DNA of 64,000 bases. Source: Lysinibacillus odysseyi (GTDB lineage Bacteria > Bacillota > Bacilli > Bacillales_A > Planococcaceae). The notes beneath the pieces were generated by a model that was not told where the DNA came from, searched no databases, and saw only the letters and a list, made by a program, of their open reading frames with translations. Below are positions 1 through 8,567 of this stretch, piece after piece (position 1 is the first letter of the stretch; every line of letters begins with the position of its first letter). The stretch is taken from assembly GCA_014595895.1 (NCBI GenBank), contig JABUKB010000003.1:124001-188000 (forward strand), in the 5' to 3' direction. A program made the translations under genes and the position numbers.

Positions 1-122
1 ATATTGTCTGTTTTTATCCTCTTCACTCTAAAGTTTAGCCAAGCTTATCTATTTTTATTTAAAAAAGAATCCATTCAAAAATAATCATTTTCGTTTTTAC
101 TGACGCTAATAGAAAATTCCTT

Positions 123-145
123 CACTTATGATATGGTTCTCCGTA
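123..145 (+). repeat. att-like repeat copy 1 (rlmH 3'-end-like)
   Basis: Contains CTTATGATATGGTTCTCCGTA, one mismatch from the rlmH-end core (TTATGATACGGTTC) plus the CCGTA arm seen in the other copies. It lies just downstream of the XRE gene and, with the copy at 1188, brackets that single gene. No hairpin is seen to its left. Confidence 0.6.
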
Positions 146-193
146 CTATGCCTAAATCCGATTTTTATATTGCTTTATTGTATTCATGATATT

Positions 194-862
194 TTAGTTA
201 TTAATTCTAGATATATCAAAAGGCATTAATTCATTCGATTTATCTCCATGCAACCTCAACGTTACCTCGTCATTTGATACATTTTCTTTAATTAAGACGG
301 TCTGGTCAGCTTGGACAGTTCGCTGTGTATCAAAAATGTTAAAAAAGCTGAATGACCAATTTGTTTTTAAGGCTAAATTTCCGTTGTCATTAAAAACCAG
401 CAAATCATCCGCTACAGGTTTAAAGAACACATTTTTAGATTTTATATCTAAATTAATCATTGTATTCCAATCTCTTTCTGGATTTCCCCCATTGTAACTA
501 AAATCTCGAATCATATTCACGTTGCTTATTTCCAGACTTTGCGGATTAGCTTGAAATGATAGAGTGCTTACCAATAGATTGAGTAACAATATTGTTAATA
601 TTAATACCATCCCTATTAACATTCTTTTTTGTTTGGTTCCAAAATTCAACTTTCGCACCATTTTTTCATCCTCTCTTAATAGGAAATCTAAAGAAACATT
701 AAAACAGTCGCAAATTTCAATTACCATTTCTAAGTCTGGATAACTTCTCCCAGTTTCCCAACTTGATATAGTTGATCTTGATACTTGCAATTTTTCAGCT
801 AATTGCTCTTGAGTTAAATAATTTTCTGCTCTTAGCTTTTTAATTTTTCCAGATAAATTCAT
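194..862 (-). CDS. membrane-anchored XRE-family transcriptional regulator
   Basis: A 222-residue protein. Residues about 5-60 form a Cro/C1-type helix-turn-helix (LTQEQLAEKLQVSRSTISSW, then a PDLE segment), so it should bind operator DNA. One strong hydrophobic segment follows at about residues 80-100 and leaves a C-terminal part of about 120 residues, probably outside the cell, that I do not recognise. Such membrane-tethered XRE proteins are common in Firmicutes and usually act as local sensors; the signal here is unknown. The start is supported by AAAGGAG just upstream. It is the only gene between the att-like repeats at 123 and 1188, so it may be a one-gene cassette. Family certain, function unknown. 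Confidence 0.85.
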   Translation of the reverse strand: MNLSGKIKKLRAENYLTQEQLAEKLQVSRSTISSWETGRSYPDLEMVIEICDCFNVSLDFLLREDEKMVRKLNFGTKQKRMLIGMVLILTILLLNLLVSTLSFQANPQSLEISNVNMIRDFSYNGGNPERDWNTMINLDIKSKNVFFKPVADDLLVFNDNGNLALKTNWSFSFFNIFDTQRTVQADQTVLIKENVSNDEVTLRLHGDKSNELMPFDISRINN

Positions 863-1140
863 AATTTGTCTCCTTTCTAAACTGAGAATATTTCAGATTC
901 ATTTAAATCACCAGATAAGCTTTTTCACATCTTGATTTTCTAGCGGCAAAATTCTTGTCATTGTTGATATATCAATGTTCCTAAATACTTTTAAAATTAC
1001 AATCCGAACAATCTTTTTTACATATAATAATTACTCATCACCGATTTTCCCCATCCAAAAAGGAAATCTAAATATAATCTTAGTTCATTGACGGCAGTTA
1101 TAAAATATCTCTATATAATTTTTCTGACCATGTATAAAGA

Positions 1141-1166
1141 GCACTATCCTCAAATATGAATAGTGC
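1141..1166 (+). terminator. hairpin left of att copy 2
   Basis: GCACTAT pairs with ATAGTGC across a 12-base loop and is followed by CCTTCT. It ends 22 bases before the att-like core, the same spacing as the hairpin beside the rlmH end. Confidence 0.5.
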
Positions 1167-1187
1167 CCTTCTAGAAAACCTTAATTG

Positions 1188-1208
1188 CTCGTGATGCGGT
1201 TCTCAGTA
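1188..1208 (+). repeat. att-like repeat copy 2 (degenerate)
   Basis: Reads CTCGTGATGCGGTTCTCAGT; it keeps GTGATGCGGTTCTC of the family consensus TATGATACGGTTCTC. It lies between divergent genes, where a terminator would serve neither of them. Confidence 0.45.
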
Positions 1209-1231
1209 GAATATTTGAATCGTACTTTTAC

Positions 1232-1278
1232 AAAAAGTCCAATTTCCTTTGCATATTTCCTGGGAAATTGGGCTTTTT
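1232..1278. terminator. strong hairpin, bidirectional terminator-like
   Basis: AAAAAGTCCAATTTCC pairs with GGGAAATTGGGCTTTTT, with A and T tracts at the two ends. Confidence 0.6.
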
Positions 1279-1457
1279 AGCTGACAACACTGAGCTCACT
1301 TAAAGGCTAAATACTTGCTATCATTAGTACATTATTGATTTCTTTGGCTATGAAAAGCGACTTGTTCATAAGGTTATAGAGAGTCTAGAAATACCAGATT
1401 GTGATTGGTACTTTTGGATGATATAATTTAAATTAAATTTTACTTTTTTTAGGAGAA

Positions 1458-2489
1458 ATGAGGGAGAGAATGTTAATCGGTTTAGCAGTATTGGTAAGCT
1501 TGCTTTTACTTGGACTGGTATATGAACAAGTTTCACGGCATAAAGATGCGAAAAGATCCCGTACTGGTGAAATGATGGAAATGGGTACTTATCGACTCCA
1601 TGTAACAGATGTTGGTCATGGTGATCCTACGGTGGTCATCATTCACGGTGCGGGCGATTGTTCTTATTCATGGATGCCTATTCAAAAAGAATTATCGAAG
1701 TTTACGAGAGTAATTACATATGACCGTGCCGGTATGGGCTCAAGTGATGCCGGTCCCGAACCGACTCCCGAACATACCATCAGGGAACTAAGGAATCTGC
1801 TAGATAAGACTGAGGCTCCTGCACCCTATGTACTTGTGGGTCATTCATTAGGTGGACTGATTGCAAGGCTCTATGCTTTAAAATATCCTCATCAGGTGGC
1901 TGGCTTAGTATTCTTAGATTCGACACATGAGTTTCTCAAGGATGATGTTAAGTTCAAGCAGGGTTTTGCCTTTGTTGGCTTTATGCTGAAGGTACAAAGA
2001 CTGCTGTCTCCGTTTGGCATTCCACGATTCTTCGGGAATATTTTAGGTATTCTTCCAATGTATACACATGAACACTCATATTATAAACAGCAGCTCAGTG
2101 CCGAAGAATATATGCAATGGAAAGGGATGTTTTACAGTATTATTGCTAGAAAGACAGCGCAAGCAGAGTTTAAAGGTGCATGGGCACACCTAGAAGCAGC
2201 AGCAAACCTGTTAAATAACAGCACTGAAAACCCTCAATTTGGGGACCTTCCAATCGCCGTGCTAAACAACCCGGGGTTTGGGGAAGAGTGGACTGAAATG
2301 CAAAAAGAACTGGCCTCTCGTTCAACCAACCATATCCATAAAATCAGTGATCGCAAAGGGCACAGCCTGCAAATGCCACGACCCGAATATGTTATGGAAG
2401 CAATCCATCACGTAGTGAAACAAGTACAGGAACGTAACAGTGGAACTCTTGCTGAATCTTATAAGGAATATAAACAGCTAAAAATTTAA
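1458..2489 (+). CDS. membrane-anchored alpha/beta hydrolase
   Basis: A 343-residue alpha/beta-hydrolase-fold protein. An N-terminal hydrophobic segment (about residues 5-23) should anchor it or export it. The oxyanion strand HGAGDCSYSW, the nucleophile elbow GHSLGG, a following FLDST strand and the late KGHSLQMP histidine give a full Ser-Asp-His set. Substrate unknown; esterase or lipase-like activity is likely. AGGAG lies only two bases before the first ATG, so the next ATG at 1470, preceded by GGGAGAGA, may be the real start. Its left flank carries an att-like copy; the following gene is on the other strand. Confidence 0.85.
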   Translation: MRERMLIGLAVLVSLLLLGLVYEQVSRHKDAKRSRTGEMMEMGTYRLHVTDVGHGDPTVVIIHGAGDCSYSWMPIQKELSKFTRVITYDRAGMGSSDAGPEPTPEHTIRELRNLLDKTEAPAPYVLVGHSLGGLIARLYALKYPHQVAGLVFLDSTHEFLKDDVKFKQGFAFVGFMLKVQRLLSPFGIPRFFGNILGILPMYTHEHSYYKQQLSAEEYMQWKGMFYSIIARKTAQAEFKGAWAHLEAAANLLNNSTENPQFGDLPIAVLNNPGFGEEWTEMQKELASRSTNHIHKISDRKGHSLQMPRPEYVMEAIHHVVKQVQERNSGTLAESYKEYKQLKI

Positions 2490-2667
2490 AATTCTTTCAG
2501 TTTAAAGAAGTTGAAGGTATTGGAAGTTAACCCAATACTTTCAAGGATAGTCTGTTGCTCATTTATGGCTAGCTCTTATAAATGGTCAAATCCCCACTCC
2601 TTTAGCAATTTAGTGCTGGAGGGGGATGACCTTATGACTGTTTTAATACATGAGAAGCGTGGTATCT

Positions 2668-3150
2668 TTACTGTTTCCCTGTATAAAACTGTTGATGGAG
2701 TTGACGAATTTGTTCTGCTAGTTCAGGAACAGGTCCATCTACTGCAGTATCACGAATCACCTCTTGAATGGATAGATTCCGAACACGTGATGGTGCAACT
2801 CCCATTTCATTCAACCATTGTCCTAGCTGTTCAGAAGAACTTGCATAAACGATTCTGCCTAAGCCAACCCAGCCGTGAGCCGCAGCGCACATAGGGCAAT
2901 GTTCGCCAGATGTATAAACTGTCGCCTTGCTTCTTTCTTCAGTTGTCATATTCACAGCTGCCCATCGTGACAAAGCAAACTCCGGATGTTGGGTATGGTC
3001 GCCACCCGCCACGTGGTTATGGTCTTCAAAAAGCACTTCTCCATCGGCTGAGACAAGGACTGAACCAAACGGCTCGTCCCCTTTCGCTAATGCAGTTTTT
3101 GCTAATTCAATACAATGTTGCAAGTGCTTCAAATCTGTATTAGTTATCAT
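2668..3150 (-). CDS. nucleoside deaminase family protein
   Basis: A 160-residue zinc-dependent deaminase of the cytidine/guanine deaminase superfamily. The first zinc/proton-shuttle motif is HPEFA (H-x-E) and the second is EHCPMCAAA (CxxC), so the catalytic set looks complete. FGSVLVSADGEV matches the usual substrate-binding strand. Such proteins deaminate guanine, adenine in tRNA or cytosine derivatives; the sequence alone does not fix the substrate, though its length and motifs fit the guanine-deaminase-like group. ATG with AAGGAGG at correct spacing. It runs convergently towards the hydrolase gene. Confidence 0.82.
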   Translation of the reverse strand: MITNTDLKHLQHCIELAKTALAKGDEPFGSVLVSADGEVLFEDHNHVAGGDHTQHPEFALSRWAAVNMTTEERSKATVYTSGEHCPMCAAAHGWVGLGRIVYASSSEQLGQWLNEMGVAPSRVRNLSIQEVIRDTAVDGPVPELAEQIRQLHQQFYTGKQ

Positions 3151-3660
3151 ATTTAAATCCTCCTTGTCTCCATTAATCTTCCAAAAACATGGCTCGTTTG
3201 CGGAATATGAATCTTATTAAAAGTTAGTCAAATGCATAGAACAACTATAACATGTTTAACTACCCAAAAAATATGGATCGGCACACAGCCCTTTTATCAG
3301 TCGTCGGCTGCTATTTACATATGTTTTTACGGAGTGGACTTTGGCTGTTTGCTTTATATTGCGAGAGATTTAGATTAAAATATACAAAATTCCAGCACAT
3401 TCTTAAAATTTATTATTCTTGATTTTTTAACCTGCATCATTTAACCATATTTACTAATTCTTTCTTAACGTTCAATTTTTCTATTTTTACTGTGCTTTTA
3501 GTAACTCTAATAATATTTACCCATCTTTTCAATGAAAACCTCGTATATTTCTTTTACTTTCTACAGAAAATATAAGGGTATTTGGTTGACAAATTTCGAG
3601 GTCTAAATAATAATTATTTCTAGATAGTAATTAATATAATTAATTTTGGAGGTATTTTTC
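3151..3660. other. intergenic region upstream of ahpC
   Basis: About 510 bases between divergent genes. The right end holds the ahpC promoter and PerR-like box; the rest is AT-rich and no gene or repeat was recognised. Confidence 0.6.
3586..3619 (+). promoter_or_regulatory. ahpC promoter with PerR-like box
   Basis: TTGACA at 3586-3591, a 17-base spacer and AATAAT as -10. Across the -10 lies AAATAATAATTATTT (3605-3619), a perfect 7-1-7 inverted repeat close to the PerR consensus TTATAATNATTATAA. Peroxide-responsive PerR repression of ahpCF is known in Bacillus; here it is inferred from the site. Confidence 0.7.
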
Positions 3661-4224
3661 ATGTCATTAATCGGTAAAGAAGTATTGCCATTTACAGCAC
3701 AAGCATACAAAAATGGTGAATTCGTAGAGGTAACAGAACAAAACTTCAAAGGGCAATGGAGCGTTGTATGCTTCTACCCAGCAGACTTTACGTTTGTTTG
3801 TCCAACGGAACTTGAAGATCTTCAAGCACAATATCCAGCACTGCAAAAACTTGGTGTTGAAGTATATTCTGTTTCAACTGATACTCATTTTGTGCACAAA
3901 GCATGGCACGATTCATCAGAAGCAATTGGTAAAATTACGTACTCAATGATTGGAGATCCTTCACACCAAATTTCTCGTAACTTTGATGTGTTAATTGAAG
4001 AAGAAGGTGTTGCAGATCGCGGTACTTTCATCATCGATCCAGATGGTGTTATCCAAGCTCTTGAAATTAATGCAGGTGGCATTGGACGCGACGCAAGCAC
4101 TCTTATCAACAAAATTAAAGCAGCACAATATGTTCGCAACAACCCAGGCGAAGTTTGCCCAGCTAAGTGGGAAGAAGGCGGCGAAACACTTAAGCCAAGC
4201 CTTGACCTTGTAGGTAAAATTTAA
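3661..4224 (+). CDS. ahpC: alkyl hydroperoxide reductase subunit C (2-Cys peroxiredoxin)
   Basis: A 187-residue typical 2-Cys peroxiredoxin that reduces hydrogen peroxide and organic hydroperoxides in the cytoplasm. The peroxidatic cysteine is Cys47 in DFTFVCPTE and the resolving cysteine is Cys166 in GEVCPAKW. The start at 3661 is chosen because TTTTGGAGG precedes it and MSLIGKE is the usual N-terminus; an in-frame upstream codon at 3646 has no such support. It is followed 15 bases later by its reductase ahpF. A PerR-like operator overlaps the promoter, so peroxide induction is likely. Confidence 0.97.
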   Translation: MSLIGKEVLPFTAQAYKNGEFVEVTEQNFKGQWSVVCFYPADFTFVCPTELEDLQAQYPALQKLGVEVYSVSTDTHFVHKAWHDSSEAIGKITYSMIGDPSHQISRNFDVLIEEEGVADRGTFIIDPDGVIQALEINAGGIGRDASTLINKIKAAQYVRNNPGEVCPAKWEEGGETLKPSLDLVGKI

Positions 4225-4239
4225 GGAGAGCGATACGCA

Positions 4240-5769
4240 ATGGCACTTGATGCAGAAATCAAATCTCAATTAAACCAGTACCTGCAACTGCTTGAAAACG
4301 ACATCGTTCTAAAAGTAAGTGTAGGCTCTGACAAAGTTTCAGACGAGGTGCTAGCTCTAGTTGAAGAGCTAGCTTCTATGTCACCTAAAATTACAGTAGA
4401 AAAAACAGAACTAGTGAGAACGCCAAGCTTTAGCGTCAATCGTATCGGAGAAGATACAGGTGTTACTTTTGCCGGTGTTCCATTAGGTCATGAATTTACT
4501 TCTTTAGTATTAGCTTTGCTTCAAGTGAGCGGACGTGCGCCTAAAATAGAGCAAAATGTGATCGACCAGATTAAAAACATTGAAGGCGAATATAACTTTG
4601 AAACATATGTTAGCCTAACGTGCCATAACTGTCCCGATGTTGTTCAAGCCCTCAATATCCTGAGTGTGCTAAATCCTAATATTACACACACAATGATTGA
4701 TGGCGCTGCATTCAAGGAAGAAGTGGAAAGTAGAGATATCTTAGCAGTACCAGCTGTGTATTTAAATGACGCTCCATTTGGAAATGGTCGTATGTCAATG
4801 GAGGAAATCCTTGCAAAATTAGGGTCAGGTCCAGACGCAGACGAGCTTTCCAATAAAGAGCCATACGATATCCTCGTTATTGGGGGCGGTCCTGCGGGAG
4901 CTAGTGCAGCGATCTATTCAGCGCGTAAAGGCATTCGTACAGGTATTGTAGCAGAACGTTTTGGCGGTCAAATTTTAGATACACTAACAATCGAAAACTT
5001 TATTAGTGTAAAAGAAACAGAAGGACCAAAACTTGCACAAGCTCTTGAGGAGCATGTGAAAGATTATAATATTGACGTAATGAATCTACAGCGTGCCACA
5101 CGTTTAGAAAAGAAAGATTTAGTTGAGATTGAATTAGAAAACGGTGCTATTCTGAAGAGTAAAGCCGTTATCATTTCAACTGGTGCTCGCTGGCGCAATG
5201 TCAATGTTCCCGGTGAGCAAGAGTTTAAGAATAAAGGTGTGGCTTATTGCCCTCACTGTGATGGTCCATTATTTGCAGGAAAAGACGTTGCCGTTATCGG
5301 CGGAGGCAACTCCGGTGTTGAGGCAGCCATTGACCTTGCAGGGATCGTCAACCATGTCACTGTTCTTGAATTTGGCAAATCACTAAAAGCAGATGATGTA
5401 TTACAAACTCGTTTACGTAGCCTTCCGAATGTGACTGTCTTGACAAATGCTCAAACGACAGAAATTACAGGAAAAGATACAGTAAATGGCCTGAGTTATA
5501 TAGATCGTGAATCAGGTGAAGAAAAACATATCGAATTGGCTGGTGTGTTTGTCCAAATCGGATTAGTACCAAACACGGAATGGTTAGAAGGCACGCTTGA
5601 AAGAAACAATATTGGTGAAATTATTGTTGATAAGCGTGGCGCTACTACAATTCCTGGTGTATTTGCTGCCGGTGATTGTACGGATAGCGCTTATAACCAA
5701 ATCATTATCTCTATGGGATCCGGTGCTACTGCAGCATTAGGCGCATTTGATTATCTAATTCGAAATTAG
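4240..5769 (+). CDS. ahpF: alkyl hydroperoxide reductase subunit F
   Basis: A 509-residue flavoprotein disulfide reductase that passes electrons from NADH to AhpC. The N-terminal double-thioredoxin domain carries CHNC (Cys128, Cys131). The thioredoxin-reductase-like part has the FAD site GGGPAGAS, the redox pair CPHC near residues 336-339, the nucleotide site [10 protein letters not shown] and the C-terminal FAD segment GVFAAGDCT. Full length for the family. Preceded by AAGGAGAG and co-transcribed with ahpC; a hairpin terminator follows at 5817. Confidence 0.97.
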   Translation: MALDAEIKSQLNQYLQLLENDIVLKVSVGSDKVSDEVLALVEELASMSPKITVEKTELVRTPSFSVNRIGEDTGVTFAGVPLGHEFTSLVLALLQVSGRAPKIEQNVIDQIKNIEGEYNFETYVSLTCHNCPDVVQALNILSVLNPNITHTMIDGAAFKEEVESRDILAVPAVYLNDAPFGNGRMSMEEILAKLGSGPDADELSNKEPYDILVIGGGPAGASAAIYSARKGIRTGIVAERFGGQILDTLTIENFISVKETEGPKLAQALEEHVKDYNIDVMNLQRATRLEKKDLVEIELENGAILKSKAVIISTGARWRNVNVPGEQEFKNKGVAYCPHCDGPLFAGKDVAVIGGGNSGVEAAIDLAGIVNHVTVLEFGKSLKADDVLQTRLRSLPNVTVLTNAQTTEITGKDTVNGLSYIDRESGEEKHIELAGVFVQIGLVPNTEWLEGTLERNNIGEIIVDKRGATTIPGVFAAGDCTDSAYNQIIISMGSGATAALGAFDYLIRN

Positions 5770-5816
5770 TTATTGAATGTTAGAAATAAAACGATAGCTT
5801 ACTTAAAAGTAAATTT

Positions 5817-5851
5817 AAAGCCTCTAGCGACTTTGATTGTTAGAGGCTTTT
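5817..5851 (+). terminator. terminator of ahpCF
   Basis: AAAGCCTCTA pairs with TAGAGGCTTT, followed by a T-rich run. Confidence 0.8.
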
Positions 5852-5925
5852 ATTTTTTCTGTTTTAAATATTTTATAGAGGGTAACTACAAACTTATGAG
5901 CCTATTCGTTAGGAGTGCATATTAG

Positions 5926-6522
5926 ATGTTTGGGTTATCCGATCTCATCTCTCTCGCTATTTCTGCATTTATCATCTTGCCTACTGTTGTATTTCTTCGG
6001 GAAATGGGCTATTTAATTGTCAGCTGGTTATTCGGTGTTATAGAACCAAGGGTCACAATTGGTTCAGGTCCTAGGGTCATTAAACTTGGAATGTTCGATA
6101 TCCGGAAATACTATCACTTCTATAGCTGGTTTTCCTATGATGAATTAAAACGGGAAACTAAATTTGCCTATATTTGTATCTATGCGGGGCCCATTTTAAT
6201 GAACCTCTCCCTTGCCCTTACTATCAATTTTTTAATTGCTAACGGGTGGGCTGAGGATTACAAGACCTTTTGGGATCGCTTTGTTTTCTATGCTTTTTAT
6301 TATGTGTTATTCGATGCATTACCAATGAAGACATTCAACGGAAAACCGAATAACGGAATGATTATTTATGAAATGATTCGGTACGGAAAACGTGTCGATT
6401 TATGTACAGAGTCCTTTCTGCCGGCAACTTCGGATGTGGAGAAGGAGTATCAGGAATATATGAAGCAAATCGAGGAAATAAAAAAAGAACGGGAAGAGGA
6501 AAATTCTTCACGAAATCAATAA
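5926..6522 (+). CDS. site-2-protease-like membrane protein lacking the zinc motif
   Basis: A 198-residue membrane protein with at least three hydrophobic stretches (about residues 5-35, 82-105 and 115-130) and a charged, Glu/Lys-rich tail. The order of motifs resembles an M50 site-2 protease: where HExxH is expected there is REMGY, followed by a segment with IGSGP like the GFGP strand of that family, and DALPMKTFNGKP stands where NxxPxxxxDG is expected. The zinc-binding histidines and the aspartate are therefore missing, so a catalytic role is unlikely. Family assignment is by motif layout only and is tentative. Transcribed alone between two terminators. Confidence 0.55.
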   Translation: MFGLSDLISLAISAFIILPTVVFLREMGYLIVSWLFGVIEPRVTIGSGPRVIKLGMFDIRKYYHFYSWFSYDELKRETKFAYICIYAGPILMNLSLALTINFLIANGWAEDYKTFWDRFVFYAFYYVLFDALPMKTFNGKPNNGMIIYEMIRYGKRVDLCTESFLPATSDVEKEYQEYMKQIEEIKKEREEENSSRNQ

Positions 6523-6548
6523 TCCAATCCGATACATTAAACTAAAAA

Positions 6549-6576
6549 CTTAGGCACTGAGTCAACCGTGCCTAAG
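6549..6576. terminator. hairpin between convergent genes
   Basis: CTTAGGCAC pairs with GTGCCTAAG; it lies between the ends of the convergent S2P-like and DUF378 genes. Confidence 0.6.
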
Positions 6577-6596
6577 CTAAATGAGGGTTTAGCCCT

Positions 6597-6914
6597 TTAT
6601 TCATTTTCTTTTGTAGATTTATCTACAGAAGAAAAATCTGCTTCCTCGCCGAATTCCGTACCATAATTTAAATTACTTTGGTTATGTCTACCACTAACTG
6701 CTTCTCGGCTCTCCATCTCGTCCCATTGCTTAAACAATAAGGTTAGACAGATTAATCCACTTATCCCTACTAGACCATAAACAACTCGGGATAAAAAGGC
6801 ATCTTGACCGCCAAATAATGCCGCTACTAAATCAAAACGAAAGAAACCGATTAATCCCCAGTTAATAGCCCCAATGATGGTTAATGCTAAGGCAATCCTT
6901 TGTAGGGTTCTCAT
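6597..6914 (-). CDS. DUF378 family small membrane protein
   Basis: A 105-residue protein with two hydrophobic segments separated by GAINWGLIGFFRFDLV, the signature of the DUF378/YuzA family, followed by an unusually long acidic C-terminal tail of about 45 residues. The start at 6914 (MRTLQRIALAL) is chosen because AAAGGAGGA lies eight bases upstream; a longer frame from 6938 would place the ribosome site inside the gene. Function of the family is unknown. Single gene. Confidence 0.8.
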   Translation of the reverse strand: MRTLQRIALALTIIGAINWGLIGFFRFDLVAALFGGQDAFLSRVVYGLVGISGLICLTLLFKQWDEMESREAVSGRHNQSNLNYGTEFGEEADFSSVDKSTKENE

Positions 6915-7095
6915 AAAATATTCCTCCTTTAAATTCAAATACCTTTTTTATACAATTCTTTACTCTTCGGTTACATAAACAACCTGTAAGCATTTAAATT
7001 GTATTTTTATCATTTGTATCAAATGAGGATTTCATACTCTAAAATGGAGATTTTAATTAGGAATTATTATATACATATGATTTCAATTTTAAAAC

Positions 7096-7130
7096 CACCT
7101 AAAACGCTTGATATATAAACGTTCTAGGTG
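7096..7130 (+). terminator. hairpin left of att copy 3
   Basis: CACCTA with AACG pairs with CGTT and TAGGTG, followed by ATTCTTTT. It ends 24 bases before the att-like core. The hairpin at 33936 and the one beside rlmH share the same arm pattern (CGTTCTAGGT, CATTCTAAATGG). Confidence 0.6.
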
Positions 7131-7153
7131 ATTCTTTTCATAAACTGTATTTA

Positions 7154-7174
7154 TTTCTGGTATGGTTCATCGTA
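7154..7174 (+). repeat. att-like repeat copy 3
   Basis: TTCTGGTATGGTTCATCGTA resembles the family core TTATGATACGGTTCACCGTA, with the same hairpin-then-core layout as the rlmH end. Confidence 0.5.
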
Positions 7175-7259
7175 AAAGAACGCACTATAAAAAATATCCT
7201 GTTCATCATGATGAGTATTTTTTTTGCTGGTCTTTCTCTTATTTTAAATGCACAGCAAT

Positions 7260-8567
7260 TTAAAACCCGGCTCTTGCTCTGGCATATTCTAGCGGAGTCG
7301 AAAGCACCTTTTGAAGCAGATTGGCATCCTTCAAAAAATCGAACGGCATGGAATGATCCGGTAACTTATTGTTTATTTCCAGAATCCATACTTTTAAATT
7401 TTTGTCGATCATTAAATCTACCCCAAGGTCGGCGTAATGACCGCCCGTTCTTTCTAAAGCCTTGCACATCTCAATACAAATCGACGTCATTTCTTCAAGC
7501 TTCCTGAAGGTTTGTTTTCGATTTAACTTAAACACTTTTCTGAGCGCGTTCTCCCCTGAGAGGGCAAAGCCTGAATCGGAAACAATTGTAGTTATTCCAT
7601 TTCGTTCACCGAATTTTGTTATTATTGCTGTACAACCCCACTGCTGGTTCCCATCTTTTTGCATAATCATACGAAAATCAATATGTCGACCTTCATACCT
7701 TGAAACTTCAATTTCCTGTTGAAGAATATACTTTTTCTTTATAAAGGAAGAAAAGAATTCTTCCGCCTTCTCCTCAGGGAGTATTTGTTCTTTTCCCTCG
7801 CTGTCAAATACATGGTAAGCTTGCATTTCTTTGCTGATTTTGAATAGATTTTCGCTTGCTTTTCCATTCTCTTGTTTGGCATACACTGTTCCAAACCTTG
7901 ATAACATGGAATCCAGCACCTGAACAGAGGAAAACCTCTCCGTATAAGGAAGATGTCGGCGGAGTTCCGGATTGCTCGATAACCAATCCCAAGTCTCCCA
8001 CTTATTAAATGGATAAGAGTTAAAAATCTCATCGCCCATAATATTGACTAATTCTGAATAGAGCGAATTCGGAACTGTTGCTCTCCTATAAAGAGCAGCA
8101 GGAAAAGGAAAAACCCCCTTTTTCCAAGGTTCCTCGTCATTGTGGCTGTAATAATAGCCTTCAATTGTTTGTTCCTTTACATTGATTCCATCCACCGCGC
8201 AAATAAAGGTAAGGCCATTATCATCGAGTAAACGCATATACCTGTAAGAAATGTTCAAACCCTTTGGAGCTAAATTTTCCTTTTTTTGATTCGTGATAAA
8301 GCCAACCACAGGACCAAGAATCAAATGATGTCCATCTAACTTCACTTGGTATTTCAGATTCAATGGAATTTGAAAAGGAAGGTCCAAATTTTCAGGCAAT
8401 CCAATCTGCTGTTCTGAATCGTCCCGATAACGTACTAAAAAGTCCCGCTGCCACTGCCCGAAATGAAAAACCACCCGTCGTACAGGTTCATGGGGTTGGT
8501 TGTTCAGCGTCATGGGAATTGAGATTTCGGATTGAAGAAGGGATGGATCTTGTTTAATCATCAACAC
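7260..8567 (-). CDS. YheC/YheD-family ATP-grasp protein, paralogue 1 (last gene of four)
   Basis: A 435-residue member of the YheC/YheD family, known in Bacillus as endospore-coat-associated proteins with an ATP-grasp fold. Family marks are the YRRATVPNSLY segment, FNKWETWDWL and the C-terminal ATP-grasp Mg-binding strand LGVDLMIDKNLKVWILEINN with Asp and E-I-N intact, so nucleotide binding is plausible. It begins with GTG immediately after the stop of the preceding gene, with AGGAGG at good spacing inside that gene's end. It is translationally coupled in a four-gene set. The ligated substrate is unknown. Confidence 0.82.
   Translation of the reverse strand: MLMIKQDPSLLQSEISIPMTLNNQPHEPVRRVVFHFGQWQRDFLVRYRDDSEQQIGLPENLDLPFQIPLNLKYQVKLDGHHLILGPVVGFITNQKKENLAPKGLNISYRYMRLLDDNGLTFICAVDGINVKEQTIEGYYYSHNDEEPWKKGVFPFPAALYRRATVPNSLYSELVNIMGDEIFNSYPFNKWETWDWLSSNPELRRHLPYTERFSSVQVLDSMLSRFGTVYAKQENGKASENLFKISKEMQAYHVFDSEGKEQILPEEKAEEFFSSFIKKKYILQQEIEVSRYEGRHIDFRMIMQKDGNQQWGCTAIITKFGERNGITTIVSDSGFALSGENALRKVFKLNRKQTFRKLEEMTSICIEMCKALERTGGHYADLGVDLMIDKNLKVWILEINNKLPDHSMPFDFLKDANLLQKVLSTPLEYARARAGF

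Larger units (their letters stand above)
863..1457. other. intergenic region, 595 bases, no gene seen
   Basis: Holds the divergent upstream regions of the XRE gene and the alpha/beta hydrolase, two hairpins (1141-1166 and 1232-1278) and the degenerate att-like copy at 1188. No open frame with a ribosome binding site was recognised. Confidence 0.6.
6915..7259. other. intergenic region with hairpin and att-like copy
   Basis: Contains the hairpin at 7096-7130 and the att-like copy at 7154-7174. No gene was seen. Confidence 0.6.

Noticed and set aside
2511-2894. 127-residue plus-strand frame after the alpha/beta hydrolase
   Set aside because: Its second half is antisense to the well-supported deaminase gene and no ribosome site is present.
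5868-5915. TTTTATAGAGGGTAACT near the ahpF end, like the tail of a preQ1 riboswitch
   Set aside because: The AGAGG partner strand and the conserved loop are absent, and no queuosine gene follows in the matching direction.
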